From contig NZ_BBXG01000019.1 in assembly GCF_001570605.1 (NCBI RefSeq), positions 1 to 64,000 of the forward strand: a stretch of 64,000 bases of DNA. The letters run 5' to 3'. A model generated the notes under the pieces. The model searched no databases, was not told the origin of the DNA, and saw only the letters and a program-made list of their open reading frames with translations. Both the position numbers and the translations under genes were made by a program. Below, in pieces: positions 25,796 to 36,198 of this stretch. Positions within the stretch are counted from its first letter, which is position 1. Every line of letters begins with the position of its first letter. This DNA comes from Herbidospora cretacea. GTDB taxonomy: Bacteria; Actinomycetota; Actinomycetes; Streptosporangiales; Streptosporangiaceae.

Positions 25796-26952
25796 CAAAG
25801 GCTGATGAATCCGGCGTGGAAGAGGACGGGCAGGCAGGCACTGGCGCTTCGCGCGGCGACGACGTAGGGAGCCGCTCCGGCGGGCCGGCAGGTCCTGCCG
25901 ATGAGCGAAGTTCCGGTGGGCCTGGTCGCGCGGCCGGTTCTGGCGGCTCTGGTCACGCGGCCGCTTCTGGTCACGCGGCCGGTTCTGGTCGCGTGGCCGG
26001 TTCTGGTCGCGTGGCCGAGGAAGTGGTCGCGCCGCCTCGGAAGTCGCTGGTGAAGCGGGTCGTCAGGTTCGGGTTCCTGGCGGTGGCCCTGGGGTTCGGG
26101 GTCTGGGCGGTGGTCTCCCAGTGGGAGGCGATCAGCGACGGGCTGAGCCGGCTCTCGTGGCCGCTGCTCGGGTTGTCGCTGGTCGCGGTCATCGTGGCGT
26201 TGCTGGCCGGGATGCTCATGTGGCGGGCGCTGCTGGCCGACCTCGGGTCGCCGCTGCGGCTGGCCGACGCGTCGAAGATCTTCTTCATCGGGCAGCTCGG
26301 GAAGTACATCCCCGGCTCGGTCTGGCCGGTGCTGGCGCAGATGGAGATGGGCAAGGACCACGGCATCCCGCGGGCCAGGAGCGCGGCGGCCTTCTTCCTG
26401 ACCTACCCGATCTATCTCGCGACCGGCCTGCTGGTCGCCGTCGCGACCCTGCCCGCCTTCGCCGGTGACTCGGTGGCCGGGTATGCCTGGCTGCTGCTCC
26501 TGCTGCCGGTCCTCGCTGTCGGGCTTCATCCGAAGGTCGTCAACGGGGTGCTCAATCTGGGGTTCAGGCTGCTCGGGCGGCCTCCGCTGGAGCGGCCTCT
26601 CACGGCGAGGGGGGTGCTGACCTCCACGGGGTGGGCCTTCGCGGGGTGGGTGGCCTACGGCGTGCAGCTCGCGGTGATCGTGCACGGGCTGGGGGCGACC
26701 GGGCCGCGCGCGGTGGTCCTCAGTTTCGGGGCGTTCGCGCTCGCCTGGTGTCTCGGGTTCGTCTTCGTGCTGGCCCCGGCGGGGGCGGGGGTGCGGGAGG
26801 TCGCCATGGTGGCGGCGCTGGCCCCGGTGCTCGACCAGGGGTCGGCGATCGCCGCCGCGCTGGTGTCGCGGGTGGTGGTCTCCGTGGGTGATCTGGTCTG
26901 TGCGGCGTTTGCGGGTTGGCGTGCGAGCAAAACGGAAAAAACCGTGGAATAG
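25792..26952 (+). CDS. Flippase-like/lysylphosphatidylglycerol synthase TM family membrane protein
   Basis: The 386-residue protein has an 80-residue low-complexity N-terminus rich in Gly, Ser and Ala, with AGSGRVAGSGRVA repeats. About eight membrane helices follow, in the LPG_synthase_TM/UPF0104 pattern (LADASKIFFIGQLGKYIPGSVWPV is the diagnostic region; also FVLAPAGAGVREVAM). Members include glycolipid flippase-like proteins. The GTG start overlaps the methyltransferase stop. In this glycosyltransferase operon, a role in moving a lipid-linked sugar across the membrane is plausible. The repeat is encoded by near-identical 18-bp units around 25960-26015. Confidence 0.82.
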   Translation: MTKADESGVEEDGQAGTGASRGDDVGSRSGGPAGPADERSSGGPGRAAGSGGSGHAAASGHAAGSGRVAGSGRVAEEVVAPPRKSLVKRVVRFGFLAVALGFGVWAVVSQWEAISDGLSRLSWPLLGLSLVAVIVALLAGMLMWRALLADLGSPLRLADASKIFFIGQLGKYIPGSVWPVLAQMEMGKDHGIPRARSAAAFFLTYPIYLATGLLVAVATLPAFAGDSVAGYAWLLLLLPVLAVGLHPKVVNGVLNLGFRLLGRPPLERPLTARGVLTSTGWAFAGWVAYGVQLAVIVHGLGATGPRAVVLSFGAFALAWCLGFVFVLAPAGAGVREVAMVAALAPVLDQGSAIAAALVSRVVVSVGDLVCAAFAGWRASKTEKTVE

Positions 26953-27103
26953 CTACGGAATCCGTTCCTGGAACGTGGCCGCTCGTGTGATTTCGCTCAC
27001 GATTGGCGTTCCAGGCGGCCTACAGTTAAGGACACAGGCGAAGGAATCGGGGCCTTCCGTCACGAACTTCCTTCGCCGCGCTGTGCTGAGGGGAGCGACC
27101 ACG

Positions 27104-28231
27104 TTGAAACCCCGAGTGCTCGTCGACGCCGCGGCCGTACCGGCCGACAGAGGCGCCCTGATCCGCTACGTCGACGGACTGCTGGCGGCCCTCGACCAGC
27201 AGGGCGCCGATCTCGTCATCGTCTGCCAGCGGGCCGACGCCGAACGGTACGCCCATCTCGCGCCCGGCGCGAAGATCGTGCCCGGCCCCCACGCCATCGC
27301 CAACCGGGGCGCCCGGCTCGTCTGGGAGCAGACCGGGGTGCCGCTGCTGGCCCAGCAGGTCGGCGCCGACGTGATCCACGCGCCCTTCTACTCGGTGCCG
27401 CTGCGCTCGGAGGTGCCGAGCGTGGTCACCATCCACGACGTCGCCTGCTTCACCGAGGCCGACCAGTACGAATCCGACCGCGCCGCCTTCTTCCGCTCGG
27501 CCACCAAGACCGCCGCGCGGGCCGCCCGCCGGGTGATCACGCCGTCGAAGGCGACCCGGGACGAGCTCATCCGGGTCGTCGGCGCCGCCCCCACCCGGAT
27601 CGACGTCGCCTACCACGGCGTCGACCTCGACCTGTTCCACCCGCCGGCCGAGGCCGAGGTCCGCCGGGTGACCAGCCGCCTGGGCCTGCACGGCCGCCCT
27701 TACGTCGCTTTCGTCGGCCCGGCCGAGCCGCGCAAGAACGCGCCCAACCTGATCAGGGGCTTCGCCAAGGCGGTCGAGGGCATGGACGAGCCGCCCGCGC
27801 TGGTCATCGCCGGGCCGGCCGAGAGCGGTCGTGAGGTCGAGGCGGCCATGCGGTCGCTGCCCGAGGGCGTCACGGTCGTGCGGACCGGCTATCTGCCCTT
27901 CGCCGATCTCGCCGGGTTCTACGGCGGCGCGCTGGTGGCGGCGTTCCCGTCCCGGTGTGAGGGGTTCGGGATGCCGGTGCTGGAGGCGATGGCGTGCGGC
28001 ACACCGGTTCTGACGACCCGGCGCACCTCTCTTCCCGAAGTGGGCGGGGACGCGGTGGCGTACACCGAACCTGATTCGAGGAGCATCGGGGTGGCGCTGC
28101 GGACCCTTCTCGACTCACCCGGGCGACGCGTGGAACTGGGTGCCGCGGGGCTGGCCAGAAGCCGGGAATTCACGTGGAAGATGTCCGCTCACGCACATCT
28201 GGTGTCCTATCAGCGTGCGACGGAACATTGA
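27104..28231 (+). CDS. Family 4 glycosyltransferase (mannosyltransferase-like)
   Basis: The 375-residue GT-B enzyme starts at the TTG at 27104 (LKPRVLVDAAAVPADRGALI), which follows an AGGGGAG site; GTG at 27083 is an alternative. Motifs are VVTIHDVACF, ITPSKATRDELIRVVG, VAYHGVD, FVGPAEPRKN and the E-x7-E motif FPSRCEGFGMPVLEAMACG. This is the common mannosyl/rhamnosyl GT4 layout. Its 151-bp upstream gap contains TACAGT (27021-27026), a possible minus-10. A nucleotidyltransferase follows 15 bp later, but from its own apparent promoter. Confidence 0.87.
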   Translation: MKPRVLVDAAAVPADRGALIRYVDGLLAALDQQGADLVIVCQRADAERYAHLAPGAKIVPGPHAIANRGARLVWEQTGVPLLAQQVGADVIHAPFYSVPLRSEVPSVVTIHDVACFTEADQYESDRAAFFRSATKTAARAARRVITPSKATRDELIRVVGAAPTRIDVAYHGVDLDLFHPPAEAEVRRVTSRLGLHGRPYVAFVGPAEPRKNAPNLIRGFAKAVEGMDEPPALVIAGPAESGREVEAAMRSLPEGVTVVRTGYLPFADLAGFYGGALVAAFPSRCEGFGMPVLEAMACGTPVLTTRRTSLPEVGGDAVAYTEPDSRSIGVALRTLLDSPGRRVELGAAGLARSREFTWKMSAHAHLVSYQRATEH

Positions 28232-28233
28232 GT

Positions 28234-28239
28234 TAGCCT
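28234..28239 (+). promoter_or_regulatory. Minus-10 box of a leaderless promoter
   Basis: TAGCCT is followed after exactly 7 nt by the GTG at 28247. That is the spacing of leaderless actinobacterial transcripts. No Shine-Dalgarno precedes the GTG. Confidence 0.55.
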
Positions 28240-28246
28240 CGCCCAT

Positions 28247-29350
28247 GTGACGGAGCCTTCTTTGCCCCAGCCCGGCCAGCTTGAGGCGATTCTCCTGGTG
28301 GGAGGGCAGGGCACGCGGCTGCGTCCGCTGACCCTGTTCACCCCGAAGCCGCTGCTTCCCACGGCGGGGGTGCCCTTCCTCGCCCACCAGCTCGCCAAGG
28401 CGCGGGCCTGCGGGGTGACCCGGATCGTCTTCGCGACCTCCTACAAGGCCGAGATGTTCGCCGAGGCGTTCGGCGACGGGTCGGCGTTCGGGCTGGAGAT
28501 CGTCTACATGACCGAGGAGACCCCGCTCGGCACCGGCGGCGCGATCCGCAACGCCGCCGAGGGACTGACCGTCGCGCCCGACGCGCCGGTGCTGGTGCTC
28601 AACGGCGACATCCTCTCGGGCCACGACATCTCCGCCCAGGTCGCCTGCCACGTCCAGGGCGGCGCCGCCGTCACGCTCCACCTCACCGAGGTCGACGACC
28701 CCTCGCGGTTCGGCTGCGTGCCGACCGACGACCACGGCCGGGTGACGGCCTTCCTGGAGAAGACCCCCAACCCCGTGACCAACCGGATCAACGCCGGCTG
28801 CTACGTCTTCACCCGGTCGGTCATCGACACGATCCCGTTCGGCGAGGTCGTCTCGGTCGAACGGCAGACCTTCCCGGGCCTCATCGAGGCGGGCCGGACG
28901 GTGCTCGGCTTCGCCGACTCGACCTATTGGCTGGATGTGGGCACTCCGGCGGCCTTCGTCCAGGGTTCCTCCGATCTCGTACGCGGCCTGCTCGCCTCCC
29001 CCGCCCTCCCCGGCGCGCCCGGAGAGGCGCTGGTGCTCGACGGCGCGACCGTTTCGCCCGAAGCCAAGATCACCGGCGGTTCGGTGATCGGGGCGGGGGC
29101 CTCCGTGGGGGCCGGGGCGACCGTGCGGGGTAGCGTGGTGGCCGAAGACGCCCAGATCGCGGCCGGTGCGACGGTGGTCGACTCGGTGGTCGGCGCCGGG
29201 GCGTCCATCGCCGAGGGGGCCGTGGTGCGGGAGTCGGTGATCGGCGACAGGGCGTCCATCGGGGCGCGCAACGAACTGACGGCGGGAGCCCGGGTCTGGC
29301 CCGGCGTCGACCTGCCGGAATGCGCGGTGAGATTCTCAAGCGATGGCTGA
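28247..29350 (+). CDS. Sugar-1-phosphate nucleotidyltransferase (GDP-mannose pyrophosphorylase-like)
   Basis: The 367-residue protein has the nucleotidyltransferase domain (AILLVGGQGTRLRPLT at 14-29, then TPKPLLPTAGVPF, LNGDILSG) and a C-terminal left-handed beta-helix of hexapeptide repeats (IGAGASVGAGATV). This two-domain form matches mannose-1-phosphate guanylyltransferases, but glucose-1-phosphate enzymes look similar. The GTG start has no Shine-Dalgarno and lies 7 nt after a TAGCCT box. The next gene overlaps its stop. It could use mannose-1-phosphate from the phosphomannomutase-like enzyme at 44406. Confidence 0.82.
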   Translation: MTEPSLPQPGQLEAILLVGGQGTRLRPLTLFTPKPLLPTAGVPFLAHQLAKARACGVTRIVFATSYKAEMFAEAFGDGSAFGLEIVYMTEETPLGTGGAIRNAAEGLTVAPDAPVLVLNGDILSGHDISAQVACHVQGGAAVTLHLTEVDDPSRFGCVPTDDHGRVTAFLEKTPNPVTNRINAGCYVFTRSVIDTIPFGEVVSVERQTFPGLIEAGRTVLGFADSTYWLDVGTPAAFVQGSSDLVRGLLASPALPGAPGEALVLDGATVSPEAKITGGSVIGAGASVGAGATVRGSVVAEDAQIAAGATVVDSVVGAGASIAEGAVVRESVIGDRASIGARNELTAGARVWPGVDLPECAVRFSSDG

Positions 29351-30273
29351 TGCCCGAACGTAGCTGGCGGCCCGGCGGCCCCCTGAACCTGGGGCTCACG
29401 CTGGCGCCCCACCGGCACGGCTCCGGTGACCCCGTCTGGCAGACCACTCCCGACGGGGCCCTCTGGCGCGCCTGCCGCACGCCCGAAGGCCCGGGAACGC
29501 TCAGGATCTCCGTCGTCGCAGGTCAGGTCCATGGCCTGGCTTGGGGGCCGGGCGCCGAATGGCTTCTCGACACGATGCCCGACCTGCTGGGCGCCGGCGA
29601 CCCCGCCGAGGAGTTCGGCGCGCTGCTCGACGCGATGGGCGACGACCCCGTCGCCGGATTCCTCAAGGCCCTGCACGTGCGCGCCGCGGGGCTGCGGATC
29701 GGCCGGGCCGGGCGGGTCTTCGAGGCGCTGGTGCCCGCCGTGCTGGAGCAGAAGGTGGTGGGCCGGGAGGCGTTCCGGGCGTGGCGCTGGCTGGTCCGCA
29801 AATACGGCGACCCCGCTCCGGGCCCCGGCCCCGAAGGGCTGAGGGTGCCGCCGTCGCCCGACACCTGGCGGCTCGTGCCGTCGTGGGACTGGCACCGGGC
29901 GGGTGCGGAGGCCGTACGGGCCAGGACGATTGTCAACGCGGCCCGCCACGAGGGAAAGCTGGAGACGGCGAGCACCACGTGGGAGGCCGACCGCCTGCTC
30001 AGGGCCCTGCCCGGCATCGGCGTCTGGACCTCCGCCGAGATCCGCCAGCGGGCCTGGGGCGACGCCGACGCCCCCAGCGTGGGCGACTTCCACATCCCCG
30101 GCCTGGTCGGCTACGCCTTCACCGGCGAGAAGACCGACGACGAGGGCATGCTCCGCCTCCTGGAACCCTTCGCCGGCCACCGCCACCGGGTGGTCCGCCT
30201 GATCGAGATGAGCGGCCGCCGTCCCCCGGGCCGGGGCCCGCGCATGGCTCCCCGCGACTACCGATCTTTCTGA
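29350..30273 (+). CDS. DNA-3-methyladenine glycosylase-like (HhH-GPD) protein
   Basis: The roughly 307-residue protein carries a helix-hairpin-helix region ([21 protein letters not shown]) and a following acidic [12 protein letters not shown] segment with the likely catalytic Asp, as in AlkA-type base-excision glycosylases. The motif [18 protein letters not shown] is the usual pre-HhH helix. ATG at 29350 overlaps the TGA of the preceding gene by one base, so it is translationally coupled. Such proteins remove alkylated bases. Its place between sugar-nucleotide and F420 genes gives no functional clue. Confidence 0.82.
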   Translation: MPERSWRPGGPLNLGLTLAPHRHGSGDPVWQTTPDGALWRACRTPEGPGTLRISVVAGQVHGLAWGPGAEWLLDTMPDLLGAGDPAEEFGALLDAMGDDPVAGFLKALHVRAAGLRIGRAGRVFEALVPAVLEQKVVGREAFRAWRWLVRKYGDPAPGPGPEGLRVPPSPDTWRLVPSWDWHRAGAEAVRARTIVNAARHEGKLETASTTWEADRLLRALPGIGVWTSAEIRQRAWGDADAPSVGDFHIPGLVGYAFTGEKTDDEGMLRLLEPFAGHRHRVVRLIEMSGRRPPGRGPRMAPRDYRSF

Positions 30274-30279
30274 TCAACG

Positions 30280-30285
30280 TAATGT
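30280..30285 (+). promoter_or_regulatory. Minus-10 box of a leaderless fbiC promoter
   Basis: TAATGT lies exactly 7 nt before the ATG of fbiC at 30293. The 20-bp gap after the glycosylase stop holds no Shine-Dalgarno, so leaderless transcription is the simplest reading. Confidence 0.5.
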
Positions 30286-30292
30286 GCAGGGT

Positions 30293-32827
30293 ATGACGGC
30301 AGGAATGCGACGGGCGCTGGCACGCGCACGCGACGGCAAGACGATCGACGTGGCCGAGGCGGCCATCCTCCTGGAGGCCCGCGGCGCCGACCTCGACACC
30401 TTGCTCGACCACGCCTCCCGCATCCGCGACGCGGGCCTGGCGGCGGCGGGCCGCCCCGGTGTGATCACCTACAGCCGGAAGGTCTTCATCCCGCTGACCC
30501 GCCTGTGCCGCGACCGCTGCGGCTACTGCACCTTCGCCACCGCCCCCGCGAAGCTGCCGAGCCCGTTCCTGTCGCCCGACGAGGTGCTGGCCATCGCCCG
30601 CGAGGGCGCTTCGATGGGCTGCAAGGAGGCGCTGTTCACCCTGGGAGACCGGCCCGAGGACCGCTGGCCGGTCGCGCGAGAGTGGCTCGACGCCCATGGC
30701 TACGACGACACGCTCTCCTACGTACGCGCCATGGCGATCCGCGTGCTGGAGGAGACCGGCCTGCTGCCCCACCTCAACCCGGGGGTGCTGACCTGGCGTG
30801 ACTTCCAGCGGCTCAAGCCGGTCGCGCCGTCGATGGGCATGATGCTGGAGACCACCTCGACGGCCCTGTTCACCGAGAAGGGCGGGGCCCACTACGGCTC
30901 GCCCGACAAGGCCCCGGCCGTCCGCCTGCGCGTCCTCGAAGACGCCGGGCGCTCCAACGTGCCGTTCACGACCGGCATCCTGATCGGGATCGGCGAGACG
31001 ATCCTCGACCGGGCCGAGTCGATCTTCGCCATCCGGCGGGTGGCCCGCGAATACGGCGGCATCCAGGAGGTGATCGTCCAGAACTTCCGCGCCAAGCCCG
31101 ACACGGCGATGCGCGGCATGCCCGACGCCGACCTCCAGGAACTGGCCGCCACGATCGCGGTGACCCGCCTGGTGCTGGGCCCGCGCATGCGCGTGCAGGC
31201 CCCGCCCAACCTGATCGGCGACGAACACGGCCTGATGATCCGGGCCGGCATCGACGACTGGGGCGGGGTGTCCCCCCTGACCCCCGACCACGTGAACCCG
31301 GAACGTCCCTGGCCGCACATCGACGACCTCGCTTCACGAACGGCTGTGTCCGGCTTCGACCTGCGGGAACGCCTGACGATCTACCCCGAGTACGTCCGCG
31401 CCGGCGAACCCTGGCTCGACCCCCGCCTGCTGACCCACGTCTCCGCGCTGGCCGCCGACGACGGCATGGCCCTCGACGTGAATCCGTCAGGCCATCCCTG
31501 GCAGGAGCCTGACGGCGGCTTCGCCGCGTCGGGCCGCGTCGATCTGCACACCGAGGTCGACGTGTCCGGCCGGACCAACGACCGCCGCGACGACTTCGAC
31601 GACGTCTACGGCGACTGGGACGCCCTTCGCGACCGCCTCCCCACGGCGGTGTCCATCACCGGCGACGGCGCCGAGGCCCTCCGCCAGGCCGCCCGCGACC
31701 CCCTGGCCCTGACCGACGCCCAGGCCGAGGCCCTGCTGAGCCTGACCGGTGACGCCCTCGACGAACTGTGCGCCCTGGCCGACGGCCTCCGGCGCGAGGT
31801 CAACGGCGACGACGTGACCTACGTCGTCAACCGGAACATCAACTTCACCAACGTCTGCTACACCGGCTGCCGCTTCTGCGCCTTCGCCCAGCGCCGCACC
31901 GACGCCGACGCCTACACCCTCAGCCTCGACCAGGTCGCCGACCGCGCCGAGGAGGCCTGGGCGGCCGGCGCGACCGAGGTCTGCATGCAGGGCGGCATCC
32001 ATCCCGACCTGCCCGGCACCGCCTACTTCGACATCGCCCGCGCGGTCAAGGCGCGGGTCCCGGACATCCACGTCCACGCCTTCTCCCCGATGGAGGTCAT
32101 CAACGGCGCCAGCCGCACCAACCTGTCCATCGAGGACTGGCTGACAGGAGCCCGCGAGGCGGGCGTCGACTCGCTCCCCGGCACGGCCGCCGAGATCCTC
32201 GACGACGACGTCCGCTGGGTGCTGACCAAGGGCAAGCTCCCCACCCGCGAGTGGGTCGACGTCATCACCACGGCCCACCGGGTGGGCATCCCCACGACCT
32301 CCACGATGATGTACGGCCACGTCGACAACCACGCCCACTGGATCAAGCACATCCGCCTGATCCGCCGTCTCCAGGAGGAGACCGGGGGCTTCAGCGAGTT
32401 CGTCCTGCTCCCGTTCGTCCACCACAGCGCCCCCATCTACCTGGCGGGGATCGCCCGCCCCGGCCCCACCGCCGACGAGAACCGCGCCGTCCACGCGGTG
32501 TCCCGGCTGCTGCTGCACGGCGCCATCCACAACATCCAGTGCTCCTGGGTGAAACTCCAGGACGACCTGTGCCGCCAGGTCCTGGCCGGTGGAGTCAACG
32601 ACATCGGCGGGACCCTGATGGAGGAGACCATCTCGCGGATGGCGGGGTCGGAGAACGGGTCGTACAAGACCATCTCCGAGCTCCGCCGGATGGTCGAGCT
32701 CAGCGGACGGCCCCTGCGGCAGCGCACGACCGAATACGGCACCCCGTCCCCGGAGCGCCAGGCAGCGGCGGCGGCGAGCGACGGGGTGTGCGCGAGCGTG
32801 CGACGGGTGCTGCCCGTGGTGAACTGA
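30293..32827 (+). CDS. fbiC: FO synthase (CofG/CofH fusion), F420 biosynthesis
   Basis: The 844-residue protein is the actinobacterial fusion of two radical-SAM enzymes that build the 7,8-didemethyl-8-hydroxy-5-deazariboflavin ring (FO) from a pyrimidine intermediate and tyrosine. The CofG half has the cluster motif with C72, C76 and C79 ([12 protein letters not shown]). The CofH half has C522, C526 and C529 ([11 protein letters not shown]). Both domains are complete. The ATG at 30293 is 7 nt after a TAATGT box. fbiA and fbiB lie 2 kb away on the opposite strand, separated by a WD40 gene. Confidence 0.95.
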   Translation: MTAGMRRALARARDGKTIDVAEAAILLEARGADLDTLLDHASRIRDAGLAAAGRPGVITYSRKVFIPLTRLCRDRCGYCTFATAPAKLPSPFLSPDEVLAIAREGASMGCKEALFTLGDRPEDRWPVAREWLDAHGYDDTLSYVRAMAIRVLEETGLLPHLNPGVLTWRDFQRLKPVAPSMGMMLETTSTALFTEKGGAHYGSPDKAPAVRLRVLEDAGRSNVPFTTGILIGIGETILDRAESIFAIRRVAREYGGIQEVIVQNFRAKPDTAMRGMPDADLQELAATIAVTRLVLGPRMRVQAPPNLIGDEHGLMIRAGIDDWGGVSPLTPDHVNPERPWPHIDDLASRTAVSGFDLRERLTIYPEYVRAGEPWLDPRLLTHVSALAADDGMALDVNPSGHPWQEPDGGFAASGRVDLHTEVDVSGRTNDRRDDFDDVYGDWDALRDRLPTAVSITGDGAEALRQAARDPLALTDAQAEALLSLTGDALDELCALADGLRREVNGDDVTYVVNRNINFTNVCYTGCRFCAFAQRRTDADAYTLSLDQVADRAEEAWAAGATEVCMQGGIHPDLPGTAYFDIARAVKARVPDIHVHAFSPMEVINGASRTNLSIEDWLTGAREAGVDSLPGTAAEILDDDVRWVLTKGKLPTREWVDVITTAHRVGIPTTSTMMYGHVDNHAHWIKHIRLIRRLQEETGGFSEFVLLPFVHHSAPIYLAGIARPGPTADENRAVHAVSRLLLHGAIHNIQCSWVKLQDDLCRQVLAGGVNDIGGTLMEETISRMAGSENGSYKTISELRRMVELSGRPLRQRTTEYGTPSPERQAAAAASDGVCASVRRVLPVVN

Positions 32828-32883
32828 GTCGCGAAGTGGTTACGAACCGTGTCCTGCCGGACGGATGACCCGAAACTGATCGG

Positions 32884-34916
32884 GTGGCAGGGCGGTGGTG
32901 GCGGTGGATGGTGGCCGGAGCGGCCATGGGTGTGGCCGCCGTGGGCCTGGGTTTCCTGCTGCGCTCGTGGGAACTGGGCGACCTGGCGGATCTCGCCCAG
33001 CTCGTGTCGTTGATCGGCCTGGTTCCCGTGATCGCCGGGATCGCCGATCTGGTCCGGAGCCACCGCTTCGGACGGCGGCTGACGCCCGAAGCGGTGGCGC
33101 TCTCGATGAGCTGGTCCGGACGATCGGTGAGGCGTCCGACCGGGTCGAGCAGTCGATGGTCCGCCAGGACGCGCTGGGGGCCGGGCTGCTGGAGATGCGC
33201 GAGCGGCTCGCCGAGGCGACCGCCCGCCTGACGGCCGAACGGCAGACGCTGCGTGACGACCTGTCGGCCCGGGAGCGGTTGGTGGCGGCCGACGATCAGG
33301 AGCGCAGGCGGCTGAAGGCCGAGGTCGAGCGGCTGCGCGAGGATCTGGAGTCGACCCGGCGGCGCTTGGAGGACACCGAACGACTGCACGTGGAGATTCA
33401 GCGACGGCTGGACGAGTCCGAGCGCCAGCGCGCGGAAGCGGAACGGCTGCGCATCCGCGCTGATGAGCAGGCGGCGGACGCGCGGCGGCAACTGGCCGAG
33501 CTGGCGGGTCAGCGCGGGAACAAGACGCCGCCTGCCGATGAGCTGGTGCCGTTCATCACCGTGCGGGAGCTGATGGGGGAAGAGGACCAGCAGGTCGCCG
33601 AGGAGATCCTGCGGCGGGTCGACACCGTGCTGCGGCACGAGGCGGCCGCCCTCGGAGAGGTGAGCGACCACCTCGCCATGAGCCAGGAGATGGCCGGTCA
33701 TCCCCCGGCCATCGACCGACCGGACAGAACCGGCCCGGCGGGGCGGGCCGGTTGGAGGAATCGGGACGGTGCGGCGATGATGCTGGGCCTCTCGGCCCTG
33801 GTCACGTTCCTGATCGTGGTGCCGTTGGGGTGGAGTCAGCTCGGGGAATCGGAAGTTCCGACGCCCTCGCCGTCATTCTCGCCCTCACCCTCTTCGGCGG
33901 CCCGGCCGGTGGGCTCGGACTGGACTCCCCGCAACTTCGCCTTCGGCCGGCAGATCGGACATCCGCTCCAAGGTCACAACAGCGATGTCCTGGCGGTGGC
34001 GTTCGGAGAGGTCGACGGCGTTCCGGTCGCCGTGTCCGGCGGAAGTGACTACAAGGTGCGGGTATGGGATCTGACCAGCGGAAAGCCATATGGCCAGGCC
34101 ATGACCGGCCATACCGGAGATGTCTGGTCCGTGGCGGTCGGGCAGGTGGGCGAGGTTCCCGTGGTCGTGTCCGGCGGGGAAGACGGAACGGTGCGGGTGT
34201 GGGGTCTGGCCAGTGGGCGGCAGCGTGGTGAACCTCTGAAGGGCCATAGCGGCCCGGTCTACGCGGTGGCGTCCGGCGAGATCGACGACGTTCCGGTGGC
34301 TGTGTCCGGAGGAGCCGACGGCACGGTGCGGGTGTGGGATCTGGTCACCGGCCGGCAACGCGGTCTCCCGCTGAAAGGTCATACCGGTGTTGTCAGGGCG
34401 GTGGCATTCGGATACGTGGACGCCACTCCGGTCGGAGTGTCCGCCGGGGGTGACCACACGATGCGGATGTGGGATCTGGCCAGCGGCAAGCAGCGCGGTA
34501 GGACGGCGAAGGCCCCCGCGGGTGATGTCCTGGCGCTGGCGGCCGGGCAGAAGACTTACCGGAGCTTCGGGCAGCCGGCTTCCGAATCGTTCGCGGTGTC
34601 CGGCGGGGTCGACGGCACGGTGCGCGAGTGGAACCTCTTCAACGGTGAGAAGCATGGTTTCACCCGGGGAGGCGGTCGCGACGGGGTGAGTGCGGTGGCG
34701 GTGGGGGAGATCGACTCGGATTCGGTCGCGGTGTCCGGTGGAGAAGACGGCACGGTGCGGGTGTGGGACATGGACGCCGGGCAACAGCGTGGCCCCCACT
34801 TGGAAGGCCACACTGATGAGATCACCGCGGTGGCGTTCGGCGAGCTGGACGGCGTTCCGGTCGCCCTGTCCGCCGGGCTGGACAACACCGTCCGGGTCTG
34901 GAGCCTGAAGTCCTGA
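32884..34916 (+). CDS. WD40 repeat membrane protein with coiled coil; apparent frameshift near 33100
   Basis: The protein starts at GTG 32884 (MAGRWWRWMVAGAAMGVAAV) with two hydrophobic segments. At 33100-33104 (CTCTC) the coding signal shifts frame and continues as LDELVRTIGEASDRVEQ. A roughly 130-residue Glu/Arg-rich coiled coil, a membrane helix (ALVTFLIVVPLGWSQL), a Pro/Ser linker and seven WD40 blades follow, each with a VSGGxDGTVRVWD core. Seven blades make one complete propeller. A 1-nt backward slip or a 2-nt insertion would join the halves. Without that, the second part might start at ATG 33156. It sits between fbiC and fbiB; whether the break is real, programmed or an assembly error cannot be told. 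Confidence 0.7.
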
Positions 34917-34920
34917 CGGA

Positions 34921-36198
34921 TCACCGCGTCACGTAGAAGTCCTCCGCCGACCTCGGCGCCCGGTCCCTCGGCGGCTCGGCCGCGTGCCCGATCGCCACCG
35001 CCCCCATCGGGTCCCAGTTGTCCGGCAGCCCCAGCACCTCACGCACCACCGGCCGGCAGAACATCGTCGACGACACCCACGCCGACCCCAGCCCCTCCAC
35101 CGCCAGCTGCACGAGGAAGTTCTGCACCCCCGCTCCCGTCGCGACCACGAACATCTCGCGCTCCGACGCGTTGCGCCGGTCGTCCCGGTAGGTGTGCGAC
35201 CCGTCCATGACCAGGCACGGCACCGCCAGATACGGCGCGTCGCGCAGTACGTCGCCCCGCCGGATCCGCTTGGCGATCGACTCCTCGCTGAACCCGTCGC
35301 CGCGCAGGTCGGCGATCCACGCCTCCCGCATCGCGTCGACCAGCTCCACCCGGGCGGCCGCCGTCTCCAGGAGGACGAAGCGCCACGGCGTCGTGTGGTG
35401 CGGCGCGGGCGCCGAGATGGCCGCCGCCACGGCGCGCCGGACGGCCTCCCCGTCGACCGGCGCGCCGGAGAACCTCCGGATGGTCCGCCGGGCGAAGACC
35501 ACGTCGGCCGAGCCGAAGCGGAACATGTCCTGGTCGGCGGGGCGGATCAGGGCCGCGCCCCCGGGACCGTCGTCGTCGCCGACCAGGTGGCCCAGCCCGG
35601 ACACCACGGCCACCGGCACGCCCGACAGCTTGCCCTTGACCAGTTCCGCCGCCGCCGCGATCTCGTCGATCAGCGCCGTCACGGTCGCGTTCAGCGGGTT
35701 GCCGTAGGTGTCGGTGGTGCCGCGCAGGTCCTCCAGCGGCTGCACGCCCGACGCGCCCAGGGCCACGTCGGTCAGCCCGTGACGCCACGGCCGCCCGAAC
35801 GTGTCGGAGACGATCACGCCGACGCGCACCCCGGCCACGTCGCGCAGACGCCGCCGGATCGCCGACGCCGACGCGTCGGGGTCCTCGGGCAGCAGCAGCA
35901 CGGTCCCGGGCGCGGTGTTGGACGCGTCCACCCCGGCCGCCGCCATCACGAAGCCGTGGCGGGTCTGGGCGATCACCGTCTCGCCCCGCCGGGCCACCAC
36001 CCGGGCCGTCTCGGCCGCGATGGCCGCCGAGCGGTCGTCGCCGCGCACGACCCGGCCCTCGGCCTTGCTGACGATCTTCGAGGTCACCACGACCACGTCG
36101 CCGTCGGCCAGGCCGGGGGCGGCCTTGGCGATCAGAGCGGCGATGTCGTCGCCGAAGCCGATCTCGGGCAGTCCCGGCACCCCGCTGACGGTGATCAC
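34921..36198 (-). CDS. fbiB: Coenzyme F420:L-glutamate ligase / FMN oxidoreductase fusion
   Basis: The 425-residue protein joins a CofE-type gamma-glutamyl ligase (about 1-240: [38 protein letters not shown]) to a nitroreductase-fold FMN domain (about 245-425: [44 protein letters not shown]). The first adds glutamates to F420-0. The second reduces dehydro-F420 in mycobacterial FbiB. The GTG start overlaps the fbiA stop (GTGA). The convergent WD40 gene ends 4 bp from its stop. Confidence 0.93.
   Translation of the reverse strand: MITVSGVPGLPEIGFGDDIAALIAKAAPGLADGDVVVVTSKIVSKAEGRVVRGDDRSAAIAAETARVVARRGETVIAQTRHGFVMAAAGVDASNTAPGTVLLLPEDPDASASAIRRRLRDVAGVRVGVIVSDTFGRPWRHGLTDVALGASGVQPLEDLRGTTDTYGNPLNATVTALIDEIAAAAELVKGKLSGVPVAVVSGLGHLVGDDDGPGGAALIRPADQDMFRFGSADVVFARRTIRRFSGAPVDGEAVRRAVAAAISAPAPHHTTPWRFVLLETAAARVELVDAMREAWIADLRGDGFSEESIAKRIRRGDVLRDAPYLAVPCLVMDGSHTYRDDRRNASEREMFVVATGAGVQNFLVQLAVEGLGSAWVSSTMFCRPVVREVLGLPDNWDPMGAVAIGHAAEPPRDRAPRSAEDFYVTR

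Noticed and set aside
32890-33231. Separate small gene ending at 33231
   Set aside because: After about 33105 its frame turns into Ser/Arg-rich non-coding-like sequence, while the coding signal continues in the other frame; treated as one frameshifted gene.
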